Part shown: piece by piece, positions 63,300 through 64,000 of the stretch
Numbering within the stretch: the stretch's first letter is position 1
Layout: each line of letters begins with the position of its first letter
NCBI GenBank assembly: GCA_018136815.1
Contig: CM030940.1
Location: 204,701 to 268,700 of the forward strand
DNA length: 64,000 nucleotides
Reading direction: 5' to 3'
Source: Isochrysis galbana
Taxonomy: Eukaryota; Haptophyta; Isochrysidales; Isochrysidaceae
Program-made: the position numbers and the translations under genes
Notes under the pieces: model-generated
Seen by the model: only the letters and a program-made list of their open reading frames with translations
What the model was told of the DNA's origin: nothing
Databases searched by the model: none

Positions 63300-64000
63300 A
63301 TGTTACCTCTCGTCTACACAACGTTGCTATCTATCACTGGGCCCCCTTGGTATGGGGCCAAACATGGTACCCCCGCCGAGAGGGATTCGCCCCTCTTCCT
63401 CGCGCGACTGAGCGCACGCCCTCTGAGTCTCTTCACCCAACACAAGGTTGGACCAAACATTGACACCGAACAACTTTTCAAGTCAAATGGGTTGTTCGAA
63501 TCCCCGAACCCGCTCAAGGGAGCGGATGCTGGGTGCCACGCCTCGCAGTGGGCCCAGCGAGCACTGTCACCGCCGACGCGCAGCTGGCACGTCGAATTCT
63601 CTGAACATCTGAAGCTCATCACCATCCCAGAACATTCTCTGGTTGACGGTGATCTCCCACAGCAATTTCAGTGGTATCTATACCACTTCGACCCGACCGT
63701 TGAGTTCTTTGAAGCCGCAGCATGCTGGTATCGTCGTCTGATGACAGCAGGCACCGCCGAAGGTGTGTGGATCGAATCTCATCGTCGCAAGAGGAACTGT
63801 ACTACTCTTTCGGTGAACACTCCAACCTTTTGGACACATGAAAACTTCACCAAGAACAAGAACCCAGCAAGGCGCTGCAAATTTGAGCTGCAGACCTACA
63901 GCCACTCTGGCGCATTAAGTTCAACACCGGAGCCATTTCAACTCCTAAAGAAGGTGGAAGGCGCGCTACTGGGGGAGGAGTCTGTCCGGATGCTTCATTC
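63300..64000 (+). CDS. Long ORF running off the window, unassigned
   Basis: From ATG 63300 the frame is open for 233 codons and leaves the window: MLPLVYTTLLSITGPPWYGA, then ASQWAQRALSPP, WHVEFSEHLKLITIPEHSL, QFQWYLYHFDPTVEFFEAAA, EGVWIESHRRKRNCTTL and CKFELQTYSHSGAL. Base composition is near 50% GC, unlike the host genes. A Trp/Tyr-rich helical region after an AT-rich leader could be the gag of an LTR-type retrotransposon, but no domain is recognised and the rest lies outside. Confidence 0.5.
   Translation, partial: MLPLVYTTLLSITGPPWYGAKHGTPAERDSPLFLARLSARPLSLFTQHKVGPNIDTEQLFKSNGLFESPNPLKGADAGCHASQWAQRALSPPTRSWHVEFSEHLKLITIPEHSLVDGDLPQQFQWYLYHFDPTVEFFEAAACWYRRLMTAGTAEGVWIESHRRKRNCTTLSVNTPTFWTHENFTKNKNPARRCKFELQTYSHSGALSSTPEPFQLLKKVEGALLGEESVRMLH

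Noticed and set aside
63314..63625. Minus-strand frame of 103 codons
   Set aside because: The plus-strand frame over the same bases is much longer and starts with an ATG.

Overview
The window is nuclear DNA of a GC-rich unicellular eukaryote, most likely an alga. Its genes are split by short spliceosomal introns, and none is arranged in an operon. Recognisable products include a GPI-transamidase subunit (GPAA1), the ribosome-assembly factor RRS1, a CABLES-type cyclin, a family-29 sialyltransferase-like enzyme and a seven-TM/phosphatidylinositol-phosphate-kinase fusion. That mix fits a haptophyte or another secondary alga better than a plant, animal or fungus, but the genus cannot be told from this window. 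About 20 introns could be placed by joining reading frames; nearly all begin GTG, and one is GC-AG.

Layout. 0.3-2.4 kb holds broken mobile elements. 2.8-4.1 kb (-) is an AGC-type kinase with a degenerate active site. 6.8-8.2 kb (-) is a conserved NC-motif membrane protein. 9.6-10.75 kb is a hairpin-headed element. 10.9-13.4 kb (-) is GPAA1 and 15.4-16.5 kb (-) is RRS1. 17.2-19.4 kb is mobile and repeat DNA, and 19.9-21.8 kb is a large purine/pyrimidine tract. 21.8-23.4 kb (+) is a P450-like protein. 24.3-25.3 kb is an inverted-repeat element. 25.5-26.5 kb (-) is a secreted leucine-rich-repeat protein and 28.4-30.5 kb (+) a sialyltransferase. 31.4-33.1 kb is nested elements, 33.7-34.9 kb (-) a coiled-coil protein, and 36.4-40.1 kb (+) the 7TM-PIPK. 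40.6-44.8 kb is a dense mobile cluster: an intact TIR element with target duplication, a LINE split by a SINE, and three retroelement heads in a row. 45.2-48.7 kb (-) is CABLES. 49.3-52.6 kb is a LINE. 52.6-54.2 kb holds small genes and an acetyltransferase, and 55.3-56.7 kb (+) a single-exon protein of unknown function. 57.1-60.5 kb is another mobile cluster that includes a clean hAT-type MITE. 61.0-62.2 kb (-) is a membrane protein. At 63.3-64.0 kb (+) a long reading frame runs off the window.

The host genes are housekeeping and membrane/signalling genes with no evident shared pathway; GPAA1 and the sialyltransferase both act in the secretory system. The strongest unifying feature is a mobile-element family that appears at least 14 times. 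Each copy opens with a short perfect or near-perfect hairpin, then within a few bases an ATG and the codons for Met-Glu-Arg-Ala. The stem sequence changes between copies while pairing is kept. Several copies keep only this 5' head, which is the reverse of normal LINE truncation. A LINE reverse transcriptase, a tRNA-related SINE, a 17-bp-TIR element carrying its own conserved reading frame, and a hAT MITE make up the rest of the mobile content.
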